A DNA stretch of 64,000 bases from Ulvibacter algarum (GTDB lineage Bacteria > Bacteroidota > Bacteroidia > Flavobacteriales > Flavobacteriaceae). Within the stretch, counting starts at the first letter, position 1. Each line of letters begins with the position of its first letter. The notes below the pieces were generated by a model. The model was not told the origin of the DNA and searched no databases. It saw only the letters and a list, made by a program, of their open reading frames with translations. This document shows, one piece after another, positions 52,050 to 60,760 of the stretch. The stretch spans positions 186,001 through 250,000 of the forward strand of contig CANLBJ010000002.1 in the NCBI GenBank assembly GCA_947488905.1, read 5' to 3'. A program made the position numbers and the translations under genes.

Positions 52050-54399
52050 CTACGATCTTGTCTTTAAATTTATTGTACAAAAATGATATAATGAGAAGTA
52101 AAATACCCAATGAAACAAACACAATTGTTTTTGCGATGGTGTTTAATGAAGCAATATCGTACAAGAAGAGCTTAGCGAGTGTGATACCAAATAATACCAT
52201 CGCTCCTATGCGTAGGTATTTTTTGTTTTTCCAAATCCCGATAACAACTAGCGATAATGAGAATACGCCCCATAAAATGCTTAATCCTAGCTTATAAGAA
52301 GAGCTGAAGCCTGCGATATCTAGCCAGTGTATTAACTCACTACTTGCAATCCATAAAATGGTAATAGCTAAGATTGCTTCAAAAATGATCTTGAATGAAA
52401 ACTTCATAAAACGCTGTTTTCCATATTGATGAAGAGCAAAAAGGAGTAGTGTAACAAAAACATAACTAATGTAACGCATCCATAAATTAATGATGCCTAC
52501 ATTGTAGTAATCAGCATCTATCTGTTCAAGATAATGTTCTCGTAACTCGCTGATAATAAATAAGCCTATGGTAAGATACGCTAATAGTGCAAGTACGTTC
52601 ACGATGTAATTGATAAACCCTAATATTTGTTTCTCTAATTTTTTGATATTGACAAAAGAGAGTATTGTCACAAATAGTAGTGTGTATAGTATAGACCAGA
52701 CTATTTTGAGGTTACTGTAATTATCATTCTGCAGATAGTCTGTGTAGTCACTGTCTTCTGGAGTTATTGCAATTTTTGACGCAGATAATAACCCATCCCA
52801 ATAGTTTACAATCTCTAATCTAAAGGTGTTATATAGTACAAAGATAAACACTAAAGGTGCTACGTATGAGGCTATTTGTGGCATCCAGTTTTTAGTAGTA
52901 AAATCTGTTACATGCTTTTTTTGACGCATAATGTATATAATCAACCCAAATGCAGCTACAAAAATTAGATTGCTCAAAAACTGAATATTGAAAAAGGCTT
53001 TTGGGAATTCTATTTCAGAATAATAATAACTATCATAAGTATAAGTCCAGTCTTGTAAGAGGCTAAAAGAGGCAATTGTCATTAGCGCATAAGATAACTG
53101 CTCGTAATATTTTATTCCTTTTGTTCTTCCTATCCAAAACAAAATAACGGCTTCTGCAATCCAGAATAATGTTACCCAATTACCGTCTAATTGTACCGGG
53201 AACGCTAATGTTAAGAATACCGTCACGAGCCCTGCAATAAAATAGAACACATTTTTGTCTGCTAATTTTTTCTTGTAAATGAGCAAGCATACCGCAAAAT
53301 GAATAACAGCATTAGCCACGGTGAATAGCCCTAAAAGAGAGCTAGATTGCTCATTACCTTCTAAGATGGCAAAACCTAAACCGTAAAATACAAACGAGTT
53401 AATAAGAAGAAATACCGTGTTTCCTGCATTAAACTTTTCTTTTCTAACCAGCTTGTAGGCAAGAAACGTAAGATAAAAAATGATAAAAAATAAGGTAAGA
53501 AAACTCAACGCGAGTTTAAAATGAATCTCTTGGTTGTACTCAAAAAAGTACCAAGACATAAATACAATCCAGGTGAGTGAAAATGCGGAATAAAATAATG
53601 CTCTCCAGTATTTTTTAAAGGCTATAAATAAGACCCCAGCGTTAATTAGCGCCATATAGCTAAACATTATCACAATCTTCCCAGAGCCATCGCTAAGTAG
53701 AAAGGGGACGGCATAGGCTCCTACAAGTCCAAAAATGGCAATGATCTGTTTGTTATAATTTAAAGCAGCAGCAATAGCAAAGGCTGTAAATAAAACCATC
53801 ATCCCAAAAGTGAGCGATTGCGGTATGAGTCCATAAAAATCATAAGCAAAAAAGGTGATGAAATACATAATGGAAATAGCGCCACTAACAAGTACTGCAC
53901 TAAAACCTTCAAATTTCTTTTTCAATTTCATCCCAACACCTAACAGCCCAACGCCAGTTAAATAGCCTAAAATAATACGTGTAAGCGGGCTAATTAAATC
54001 ATTGTCTATAGAATATTTTGCACCAATACCTACACCAATGATAAGAATGATAATACCTATTTTATTGATAATGCTTTCGCCTATTAGCTTTTCAAGGTCA
54101 GACTTTTGTCTTGGTTTCTTTGGCTTAGGGGTTGGTTTAATTTGTGGAGGTGCAATTTTCTTTTCTTGTACCTGATTTTGGGAAACTGATTGTGATGCCG
54201 CTTGAGTAGTAGGTTTTAGAAGCTCAGGTTTAATGATTTCATTTTGTAGAGGTGTTGTGTTTGTCACATTTTCACCTGAACGTAATACATCTATATCTCT
54301 CTTTAAATTTTCAACTTCTTTAGCAAAGTATCTTTGCTGAGAGAGCAACAGGTCTAACTTTTTATCAAGTTTATTTAATTGGTTATCGTTGTCAGCCAT
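52033..54399 (-). CDS. DUF2339 multi-pass membrane protein
   Basis: This 788-aa integral membrane protein begins with a coiled coil (QLNKLDKKLDLLLSQQRYFA) and a Pro/Lys/Gln linker up to about residue 100. From about residue 105 (KIGIIILIIGVGIGAKYSID) roughly 20 or more TM helices follow, the DUF2339 pattern. Its last 17 bases overlap the DUF3999 gene. The soluble coiled coil should lie in the cytoplasm. Family members occur widely and have been proposed to act at the envelope, but no function is established. Confidence 0.85.
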   Translation of the reverse strand: MADNDNQLNKLDKKLDLLLSQQRYFAKEVENLKRDIDVLRSGENVTNTTPLQNEIIKPELLKPTTQAASQSVSQNQVQEKKIAPPQIKPTPKPKKPRQKSDLEKLIGESIINKIGIIILIIGVGIGAKYSIDNDLISPLTRIILGYLTGVGLLGVGMKLKKKFEGFSAVLVSGAISIMYFITFFAYDFYGLIPQSLTFGMMVLFTAFAIAAALNYNKQIIAIFGLVGAYAVPFLLSDGSGKIVIMFSYMALINAGVLFIAFKKYWRALFYSAFSLTWIVFMSWYFFEYNQEIHFKLALSFLTLFFIIFYLTFLAYKLVRKEKFNAGNTVFLLINSFVFYGLGFAILEGNEQSSSLLGLFTVANAVIHFAVCLLIYKKKLADKNVFYFIAGLVTVFLTLAFPVQLDGNWVTLFWIAEAVILFWIGRTKGIKYYEQLSYALMTIASFSLLQDWTYTYDSYYYSEIEFPKAFFNIQFLSNLIFVAAFGLIIYIMRQKKHVTDFTTKNWMPQIASYVAPLVFIFVLYNTFRLEIVNYWDGLLSASKIAITPEDSDYTDYLQNDNYSNLKIVWSILYTLLFVTILSFVNIKKLEKQILGFINYIVNVLALLAYLTIGLFIISELREHYLEQIDADYYNVGIINLWMRYISYVFVTLLLFALHQYGKQRFMKFSFKIIFEAILAITILWIASSELIHWLDIAGFSSSYKLGLSILWGVFSLSLVVIGIWKNKKYLRIGAMVLFGITLAKLFLYDIASLNTIAKTIVFVSLGILLLIISFLYNKFKDKIVDDTTK

Positions 54400-54527
54400 A
54401 CTTGATTATTGAGGTTATTTAGTTCTCGATGTATCATCGTAAAACGACTGTAAATATAGATAAATGTTTAGGTATGAGATACGCTTAGCAGGTAATTTGT
54501 ATGCTTGTAATCATCCAAATGTTATTT

Positions 54528-56093
54528 CTAAATTTTACTGGATATTTGACTCATAGCTCTCTCTGCAATAGCCGTAATTGTTAAGGAAGGATTAACGCCG
54601 GGGTTTGCTGAAATCATTGCGCCATCAATCACAAACATATTTTTATAGCCAAATACGTGATTGTTTTTATCAATCACTCCTTTAGAGCTATCTTCTGCCA
54701 TAACAGCTCCCCCTAAGATATGAGCTGTAGAAGGTATTCCTGCTAGTGTTTCTAAAGCAAAAGAAGTACTAATCCCGTTAATAGCTTTGCTGTACTCTTT
54801 TACCAGTTTTATAGATTCTGGGATAAAAGGTGTTGGTTTTTTACCAGAACTTAATGTAGATGTCATATTTCCGAAGAAAGAACGCTTTAATTTTAAAGTG
54901 CTGTCTAGTGTTTGCATAAACAGGAGTACCACCGTCTTTTTTGCCCAACTGTTTGAAACGTACACCTTAAAATAAGTGATCGGCGATTTGATAGTTTTTA
55001 ATGCAATTTTTGCCAATCTAATTATCACATTAGAGCCAGTAACGTAAGGTAAATGCGCAAATTTCCAAGCGTTAGAACCCTCGCCGTATCTCACAATCTC
55101 TAGATGGCTGTTATCATCTGTGTTTAAAATGCTGCCTATGGCGATCCCTTTTGAGTAGTTTTTGTCTTTCTCTAGACTAGAAACACTAATGAGTGTCTCA
55201 TTATTGGTCCTAATATCTTCGCCCAATTTATCTGAAATATTAGGTAATGATTTTTCTTTAAGTTTAAGTAGCAATTTTACGGTGCCTAAGACACCGCCAG
55301 AAAAAATAACGCCTTTGCTTTTTATCTTTTTTCGTTTAGAAAATAGGGTAGTGCTGGTTTTTACAGAAACCTCATACCCTTGAGAACCGTCAGTTTTATT
55401 AACAGGAATGACGTTATAAACCTCGTGTTCTGCTAGAATTTTTGCGCCATTTTTTTGTGCTAGATAGAGATAGTTTTTATCTAGAGTATTTTTTGCGTTA
55501 TGTCTACAACCTGTCATACACGCTCCGCAAAAAGTACAACCAGCACGTTCTGGGCCTTTGCCGTTAAAATAGGGGTCTTCATTTGTAACGCCAGGGGTGC
55601 CAAAGTAAACCGCAACATCTGTAGTATCAAACTTGTTTTTAATACCTAAGCTATCAGCCATTTTTACAAGCCCCTTGTCACCGTCAAACAATTTTGGATT
55701 TTTAGCAGCGCCCAGCATTTTTAAAGCTTCTGTATAAAAAGGTTTTAATTCTTCTTCCCAGTCATTTAAATCTTTCCAACTTCCGGTATTAAAAAAGACT
55801 GTTTTAGGGATGGGTAGAGTGTTTGCATACACAAGAGAGCCACCGCCAACGCCAGTACCAGAAAGGACAGCAATGTGTTTAAAAATGGTAAGTTTCATTA
55901 TACCAAAAAATCGTAACCAAGGCATCCAGAGCCATTTTCGTAAATTCCAGTTTGTCTTAGGGAAGTCTTTTGCTTTGTACCATTTTCCTTTTTCTACTAC
56001 CAGTACTTTATATCCTTTTTGGGATAACCTATGCGCACTCACAGAACCTCCAAAACCACTTCCTATAATGATATAATCGTATTCTGTTTCCAA
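54528..56093 (-). CDS. GMC-family oxidoreductase (cholesterol-oxidase-like) with Cys cluster
   Basis: The 521-aa FAD enzyme starts METEYDYIIIGSGFGGSVSA, the dinucleotide fold. SGTGVGGGSLVYANTLP at about residue 80 is the second GMC signature, and the C-terminal AHILGGAVMAED, GYKNMFVIDGAMISANPGVN and PSLTITAIAERA match long-chain alcohol or sterol oxidases. Residues of about 186-197 read CTFCGACMTGCRHNAKNT, with spacing CxxCxxCxxxC as in 4Fe-4S proteins; related actinobacterial proteins share it. It begins with TTG at 56093, as there is no in-frame ATG before the FAD motif. Substrate unknown. Confidence 0.85.
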   Translation of the reverse strand: METEYDYIIIGSGFGGSVSAHRLSQKGYKVLVVEKGKWYKAKDFPKTNWNLRKWLWMPWLRFFGIMKLTIFKHIAVLSGTGVGGGSLVYANTLPIPKTVFFNTGSWKDLNDWEEELKPFYTEALKMLGAAKNPKLFDGDKGLVKMADSLGIKNKFDTTDVAVYFGTPGVTNEDPYFNGKGPERAGCTFCGACMTGCRHNAKNTLDKNYLYLAQKNGAKILAEHEVYNVIPVNKTDGSQGYEVSVKTSTTLFSKRKKIKSKGVIFSGGVLGTVKLLLKLKEKSLPNISDKLGEDIRTNNETLISVSSLEKDKNYSKGIAIGSILNTDDNSHLEIVRYGEGSNAWKFAHLPYVTGSNVIIRLAKIALKTIKSPITYFKVYVSNSWAKKTVVLLFMQTLDSTLKLKRSFFGNMTSTLSSGKKPTPFIPESIKLVKEYSKAINGISTSFALETLAGIPSTAHILGGAVMAEDSSKGVIDKNNHVFGYKNMFVIDGAMISANPGVNPSLTITAIAERAMSQISSKI

Positions 56094-56230
56094 ATTATTC
56101 TTATGGTATTTGTTTGTTGATAACTTCGGGCTCTTAAAACTTATGAGCTAGCGTTTTAAAATGTATTTAAGAGTCTATTTTAATTTCTGAAATATTCTTT
56201 ATTTGAAGCTAAAGATACTAAAAGTCACTT

Positions 56231-56590
56231 TTAATTTTGAAGTTCTTTTTGCGTACCTATTCTATAACAACGTTCTGCCCCAAGATACTTAGAGTCTCCG
56301 TGTTTCTCAGACCAAAAGCCTTCTAAGACATCTTTTGTGATGCATTTATAAACCACCACACCTTTATAGACAAGGTTGTTATCGCCTTTGTAGTTAAAGT
56401 TTACCACTAAGATGTTGTCTTTAAAAAAACCAGTTCCAGATTGAGACTGGCTACCGTTAATAAGCCACTTTGCTATAACTCTATTGTCTTCATCTAGCGT
56501 AAGGTCTAGCCTACCTTTGTAAGAAGCACCTTCTTCATCTTGATTATTACCTGTTATTGTAAAGCTGCCTGATAGGTCTTCAATTGTCAT
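56231..56590 (-). CDS. Hypothetical protein, 119 aa (small beta-barrel-like)
   Basis: A soluble protein with alternating beta strands: SGSFTITGNNQDEEGASYKG, then GRLDLTLDEDNRVIAKWLIN and LVVNFNYKGDNNLVYKGVVV. This looks like a small lipocalin- or avidin-like barrel, but I cannot assign a family. There is no signal peptide. It stops 22 bases after mnmE's end would be reached on the same strand, that is, it directly follows mnmE downstream and is probably cotranscribed. Function unknown. Confidence 0.65.
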   Translation of the reverse strand: MTIEDLSGSFTITGNNQDEEGASYKGRLDLTLDEDNRVIAKWLINGSQSQSGTGFFKDNILVVNFNYKGDNNLVYKGVVVYKCITKDVLEGFWSEKHGDSKYLGAERCYRIGTQKELQN

Positions 56591-56612
56591 TTGATTTAAT
56601 TATGAGTTTTTT

Positions 56613-58010
56613 TTACTTCCCAATACAAAAATTAGCAAAAATATTCCCAAGTAGTTCATCGTTTGTTACTTGTCCGGTGATTTCACCAAAATGATACAAA
56701 GCTTGTCTAATATCTATTGCCATTAAATCGCTGCTCAGGTTAATGTCAATGCCTTCTTGTACTCTGATAATTTCTTCTAATGCTTTTAGTAATGCGTCAT
56801 AGTGACGAGAGTTTGTTACAATCGTGTCATTATTGCGCAATGCACCTGTGTTAACAAAGTCAAGTAGTTTTGTTTTTAAATCTTCAACACCTTCGCCAGT
56901 TTTTGCAGAAATTGGGATTATTACCGTTTGTTGTGGGAGTGGTATATCTTTTACTTTAGAAATAGCATTGGAGTCAACTTGGTCTATTTTATTGGCCACA
57001 ACAACAAGTGTTTTTTGTGGATGCCTGTTTTTAATTTTTTCAATCTCTACTTGAGTAACAGCTTTATCTGCGAGTAGTTGGGTAGCACTTAATAAAAATA
57101 GAACTACCTGCGCTTGCTCCATTTTCTCAAAGGTCTTCTTTATCCCAAGACCTTCTATAGTGTCGCTGGTCGCTCGTATTCCTGCAGTATCAATAAATCT
57201 AAAAGCAATACCGCCTATATTTAGTTCATCTTCTATAGTATCTCTGGTAGTACCCGCAATATCACTTACAATGGCGCGCTCTTCATTAAGTAGTGCGTTA
57301 AGCAAAGTAGATTTTCCTACATTAGGTTCTCCTACAATAGCAACGGGAATTCCGTTTTTGAGTACGTTACCTGTGGCAAAAGAGTCTATCAGTCTTTTTA
57401 ATACTTGAGTGATGCGTGTGATTAATTTTTGAAACTCATCACGATTTGCAAAGGCAACATCTTCTTCTGCAAAGTCTAACTCTAATTCTATAAGAGAAGC
57501 AAAATTTAAAAGCTCTTCTCTTAATTGTTTAATCTCATTAGAAAAGCCACCACGCATTTGCTGGATAGCAAGTTGGTGTGATGCTTCAGAGTCACTAGCA
57601 ATAAGGTCTGCCACAGCTTCGGCTTGGCTCAAGTCCATTTTTCCGTTAATAAACGCTCTTAAAGTAAACTCGCCTGCGGTTGCCATTCTAGCACCTTTCC
57701 GTAGGCATAATTGTATGATTTCTTGTTGTATATAATTACTACCGTGACAAGAGATCTCCACTACATCTTCTCCAGTATAACTCCTTGGGTTTTTAAAAAT
57801 TGATGCAAGCACTTCATCAACTACGCGCTGCCCATCTTTAATATGCCCTAAGTGAATGGTGTGGGTAGCTTGGTCCTTTAAGGCCTTGCCAGACACAGAA
57901 TGAAAAATAGCAGAAGCAATGGTAATGGCATCGCTACCAGATAGTCTAATAACGGCAATCGCGCCAGCTCCAGCAGGCGTTGCGAGGGCAACAATGGTTT
58001 CTTGAATCAT
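56613..58010 (-). CDS. mnmE: tRNA modification GTPase MnmE
   Basis: MnmE with MnmG installs the cmnm5U group at tRNA wobble uridine 34. From the ATG at 58010 the protein has 465 aa: the formyl-THF-binding domain (IQETIVALATPAGAGAIAVI), the GTPase with G1 GEPNVGKSTLLN, G3 DTAG (FIDTAGIRATSDTIE), G4 NKID, and the conserved C-terminal Cys motif FCIGK. The longest frame starts 38 codons earlier at 58124, but that extension is unlike MnmE and contains the promoter. A TATTTTTG box ends four bases before the chosen ATG. Confidence 0.96.
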   Translation of the reverse strand: MIQETIVALATPAGAGAIAVIRLSGSDAITIASAIFHSVSGKALKDQATHTIHLGHIKDGQRVVDEVLASIFKNPRSYTGEDVVEISCHGSNYIQQEIIQLCLRKGARMATAGEFTLRAFINGKMDLSQAEAVADLIASDSEASHQLAIQQMRGGFSNEIKQLREELLNFASLIELELDFAEEDVAFANRDEFQKLITRITQVLKRLIDSFATGNVLKNGIPVAIVGEPNVGKSTLLNALLNEERAIVSDIAGTTRDTIEDELNIGGIAFRFIDTAGIRATSDTIEGLGIKKTFEKMEQAQVVLFLLSATQLLADKAVTQVEIEKIKNRHPQKTLVVVANKIDQVDSNAISKVKDIPLPQQTVIIPISAKTGEGVEDLKTKLLDFVNTGALRNNDTIVTNSRHYDALLKALEEIIRVQEGIDINLSSDLMAIDIRQALYHFGEITGQVTNDELLGNIFANFCIGK

Positions 58011-58014
58011 AGGG

Positions 58015-58022
58015 CAAAAATA
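58015..58022 (-). promoter_or_regulatory. mnmE promoter -7 box, probably leaderless
   Basis: The minus strand reads TATTTTTG, exact TAnnTTTG, only four bases (CCCT) before the ATG. The transcript should begin at about the start codon itself. Confidence 0.6.
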
Positions 58023-58140
58023 CATGATTTTTAATCGTGATTTGCCTGCTTTTAACTTCGGAAATATTAAAAATTGAAACTTTGCACGTAACATTTTAAG
58101 AATTCTTGATACATATAAGTACAATCAAAAAACAATCAAA

Positions 58141-58503
58141 ATGCAAATCGTAACTCAAAATGCCCAAAAAGTAGATAACCAATTATTAATGTTAACCCAT
58201 TTAAGCCAACTCTTAAGTTATGTAACCGGTTTTGGAGGATTTATAGTTCCATTAATATTATGGCTTACTAAAAGAGATGAAATAGCAGATATGGATGAGC
58301 ACGGAAAGTCTATTATTAACTTTCAGATCACCATATTTATCTTAGCTGCTATCAGTGTGCCGCTTATTTTTGCTTTTGGTCTAGGTATTTTGTCATTAAT
58401 TTTTGTGGGTGTAATATCATTTGTTCTTCCTATAGTTAACGCTATAAAGGCTAGCAATGGCGAGGCTCCAAGTCAGTTTTGCACCTTTCCTTTTATTTCA
58501 TAA
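58141..58503 (+). CDS. DUF4870 membrane protein
   Basis: The 120-aa protein has the DUF4870/Tic20-like pattern: LLMLTHLSQLLSYVTGFGGF, then IVPLILWLTKRDE, HGKSIINFQITIFI and a last pair of helices (LAAISVPLIFAFGLGILSLI). Four TM segments are expected. Function unknown. The C-terminus NGEAPSQFCTFPFIS differs from the usual YPLSIRF-like end. It lies head-to-head with mnmE across about 130 bases. Confidence 0.82.
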   Translation: MQIVTQNAQKVDNQLLMLTHLSQLLSYVTGFGGFIVPLILWLTKRDEIADMDEHGKSIINFQITIFILAAISVPLIFAFGLGILSLIFVGVISFVLPIVNAIKASNGEAPSQFCTFPFIS

Positions 58504-58558
58504 TTACACTTATTAGTGCTTGTTTTTAAGTGGAATATTAATTTTTAAATAGAATAAT

Positions 58559-59041
58559 ATGAAAGATATATATAGTTGGAAAAAAGGGTTTTTATCCTGT
58601 ATTTGCAATATATACTCAAACGGCAAAGAGATAGGAACCTTAAAAGACAAGGCGTTCTCTCAAACCTCTGAGGGCGAAATTATGGGTGATAGATATTCTT
58701 TTAAAACAACTGGTATCTTCAATCAAAAGACTGCTATTATTGATATTCAAAACAATAAAATAATTGGTAATATTACTTACAATAGCTGGATGACAAAAGC
58801 GACTATCAACCTTTTTGATAAAATTGCTACCTTTAAATATGATAATGTCTGGAACACAAAATGGAGCGTGATTGATGACCAAGGAAACAGAATTAATTAT
58901 GCTGGATATTCTACATCTGGAAAAATAGAATCATCTTTTAAAAACGATTTATTGTTATTAACAGGGCTTTTTATTACTAATTATTACGCCCAAATGTCTA
59001 TTGCAGTTATGCTTATTGTATTTATACCAATATGGGTATAG
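58559..59041 (+). CDS. Hypothetical protein with C-terminal TM segment, 160 aa
   Basis: Residues 1-120 are rich in beta strands (SNGKEIGTLKDKAFSQTSEG; IIGNITYNSWMTKATINLFD), somewhat like a tubby/LURP-one fold, though I am not certain. Residues of about 125-155 are hydrophobic (LLLTGLFITNYYAQMSIAVM). There is no signal peptide. It lies between the DUF4870 gene and a membrane-anchored hydrolase on the same strand with short gaps, so it could be cotranscribed. Function unknown. Confidence 0.65.
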   Translation: MKDIYSWKKGFLSCICNIYSNGKEIGTLKDKAFSQTSEGEIMGDRYSFKTTGIFNQKTAIIDIQNNKIIGNITYNSWMTKATINLFDKIATFKYDNVWNTKWSVIDDQGNRINYAGYSTSGKIESSFKNDLLLLTGLFITNYYAQMSIAVMLIVFIPIWV

Positions 59042-59071
59042 ATAAAACTACACTATAAATAAGATGCTTTG

Positions 59072-59968
59072 ATGAGACTATCAAGATTGTTTTTTAAAAG
59101 GTTCATTGTTATAGTGGCACTATTAAGCACCTCTATATTTTTATTAGCTACATACGTTTTACCTTATGCAATTTTAAAGCCTAAAAGGCTTCATTTAAAT
59201 ATTGACCCGGCAACTATTTCTGCTAATTATTCGCCAATTTCTATTGCAATTAATGAGATAGATTCTTTAAGAGGTTTTCATTTTAAGCCCATTTCCGAAG
59301 CACCAAAAGCCACTATAATTTTAGTCCATGGCATAGGAGGATCTAAAGAACACTTTTTCCACTTAGCAAAAAAGCTTACTGAAGATGGTTATGGCGCTAT
59401 TGCATTAGATAATAGAGCGCACGGTGATAGTGATGGTGAGTATGTAACGTATGGGTTTAAGGAAAAAGAAGATGTGTCTTTAATAGTAAACTACTTAAAA
59501 GAACAAAACCCAAATTTAAAAATAGGGGTGTGGGGCAGCTCTATGGGTGGCGCGATTGCTATACAGACTTTGGAACAAAATGATAACATAGATTTTGGGA
59601 TTGTAGAAAGTACTTTTACAGATCTTGAGCAAATAGTGTATGATTATCAAAAACGTTTTTCTGCTGGTGTTGGATTACGGTTTTTAACAGATTATGTAGT
59701 TGCACGTGCTGGTGATATTGCTGGTTTTGATCCTAAAAATGTAAGTCCATTAGCATCTGTTAAAAATATAGAACAGCCTATGTTTTTAGCACACGGTGAT
59801 AAAGATGCACGTATTAGTTGTGCATATGGAACACAATTATTTGAAAACCTAAAATCAAAACATAAAACCTTTGAGCTTGTAAAAGGAGCAGGGCATCTTG
59901 ATTTGGGTCGAGTAGGAGGTGAGACGTATTACCGTAAAGTGTTATATTTTATTACTCAACAATTATAA
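59072..59968 (+). CDS. Membrane-anchored alpha/beta hydrolase
   Basis: The 298-aa protein has an N-terminal TM anchor (FIVIVALLSTSIFLLATYVL) and then a serine hydrolase fold. It shows the oxyanion motif ILVHGIGGSKEHFF at about residue 85, the nucleophile elbow WGSSMGGAIAIQ at about 153, and an acid and His in HGDKDARISCAYG and KGAGHLDLG. It resembles BEM46/YqkD-type hydrolases; the substrate is unknown. I start at the ATG at 59072; a TTG directly precedes it. The hydrolase domain should face the periplasm. Confidence 0.83.
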   Translation: MRLSRLFFKRFIVIVALLSTSIFLLATYVLPYAILKPKRLHLNIDPATISANYSPISIAINEIDSLRGFHFKPISEAPKATIILVHGIGGSKEHFFHLAKKLTEDGYGAIALDNRAHGDSDGEYVTYGFKEKEDVSLIVNYLKEQNPNLKIGVWGSSMGGAIAIQTLEQNDNIDFGIVESTFTDLEQIVYDYQKRFSAGVGLRFLTDYVVARAGDIAGFDPKNVSPLASVKNIEQPMFLAHGDKDARISCAYGTQLFENLKSKHKTFELVKGAGHLDLGRVGGETYYRKVLYFITQQL

Positions 59969-60118
59969 GACTAGGATTTGTTTAAAATTATAGACTAAGT
60001 TAAATTATCATAAAAAAGGAGTGTAATTTTATATTTACCCATTGATTTCATTGGTTATATTGATTTTTATACGAAGTTTGTATAATAATTAATTTGTTAA
60101 TCTAAATTAAAAACCAAA

Positions 60119-60580
60119 ATGGTAACAACAACATTTAAAGGAAATCATTTTTTCCGCAACGCATTTTTAATTGCAAGTCTTATTTTTAGCACTGCATTAT
60201 TTGCACAAGAGTCAGTAACTGAAGAACAAGGTGTTTTTGAATTTGAATCTAAAGTAGTCGATTATGGTACTATTGAGCATAACGCTGATGGTGTTCGTGC
60301 TTTTAAGTTTAAAAATGTAGGTGATGCTCCTATAGTTATTACAGGAGTTAAAGGGAGCTGTGGTTGTACAGTACCTACAAAACCTAAGGGGCCTATTATG
60401 CCAGGTGAGACTGCAGAAATTGGAGTTAAATACGCAACAAACAGAGTAGGTGCTTTTACAAAAACAGTAACAGTAACTTCTAACGCTAGTGAAGCTAGTG
60501 TTCTTTTAAGAATTAAAGGAAAAGTATTGCCAGATGCACCAGCATCTCCAGCAGTACCTTCTAATGAAGAAGGGAAGTAA
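60119..60580 (+). CDS. Secreted DUF1573 protein
   Basis: The 153-aa protein has a signal peptide (FLIASLIFSTALFAQ) and one DUF1573 domain (FESKVVDYGTIEHNADGVRA; GDAPIVITGVKGSCGCTVPT), an Ig-like HYDIN/ASPM-related fold with the characteristic CGC motif. The C-terminus is Pro/Ala/Glu-rich. Such proteins are abundant in Bacteroidota envelopes, without known function. ATG at 60119; an efficient terminator follows 16 bases after the stop. Confidence 0.85.
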   Translation: MVTTTFKGNHFFRNAFLIASLIFSTALFAQESVTEEQGVFEFESKVVDYGTIEHNADGVRAFKFKNVGDAPIVITGVKGSCGCTVPTKPKGPIMPGETAEIGVKYATNRVGAFTKTVTVTSNASEASVLLRIKGKVLPDAPASPAVPSNEEGK

Positions 60581-60595
60581 TAAGTACTTTTACTT

Positions 60596-60635
60596 AAAAA
60601 AAGACCTCTTACAAATTTGTAAGAGGTCTTTTTTT
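60596..60635. terminator. Intrinsic terminator after the DUF1573 gene
   Basis: A perfect 20-bp palindrome (AAAAAAAGACCTCTTACAAA and its complement), flanked by A and T runs; the loop would be formed by the central AAATTT. Confidence 0.92.
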
Positions 60636-60677
60636 GTTTTAAAGTTTACGAAGTAAATGATATTCTTTATTTTCAAA

Positions 60678-60708
60678 AAAAATGCCCACATTTCTTGTGG
60701 GCATTTTT
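60678..60708 (-). terminator. Intrinsic terminator of dnaN
   Basis: The 13-bp stem AAAAATGCCCACA / TGTGGGCATTTTT has a five-base loop. On the minus strand an eight-base T run follows. It lies about 55 bases past the dnaN stop. Confidence 0.9.
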
Positions 60709-60728
60709 ATTAGTTATTTAAAGCAAAG

Positions 60729-60760
60729 CTCAATCCCGCAGGCTGAGCGTAGCCCGAAGA
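60729..60760. repeat. GC-rich repeat-like insert at the dnaN 3' end
   Basis: A GC-rich patch in an AT-rich intergenic region contains GCTCA/TGAGC arms and CTGAGCGTAGCCCGAAG. It resembles the CTGAGCG-AGTCGAAG class of short interspersed repeats seen in some marine flavobacteria (from memory). It lies between the dnaN stop and its terminator. Confidence 0.5.

Noticed and set aside
58011-58124. N-terminal extension of MnmE by 38 residues
   Set aside because: The extension is basic and unlike any MnmE, and an exact promoter box lies inside it just before the true ATG.
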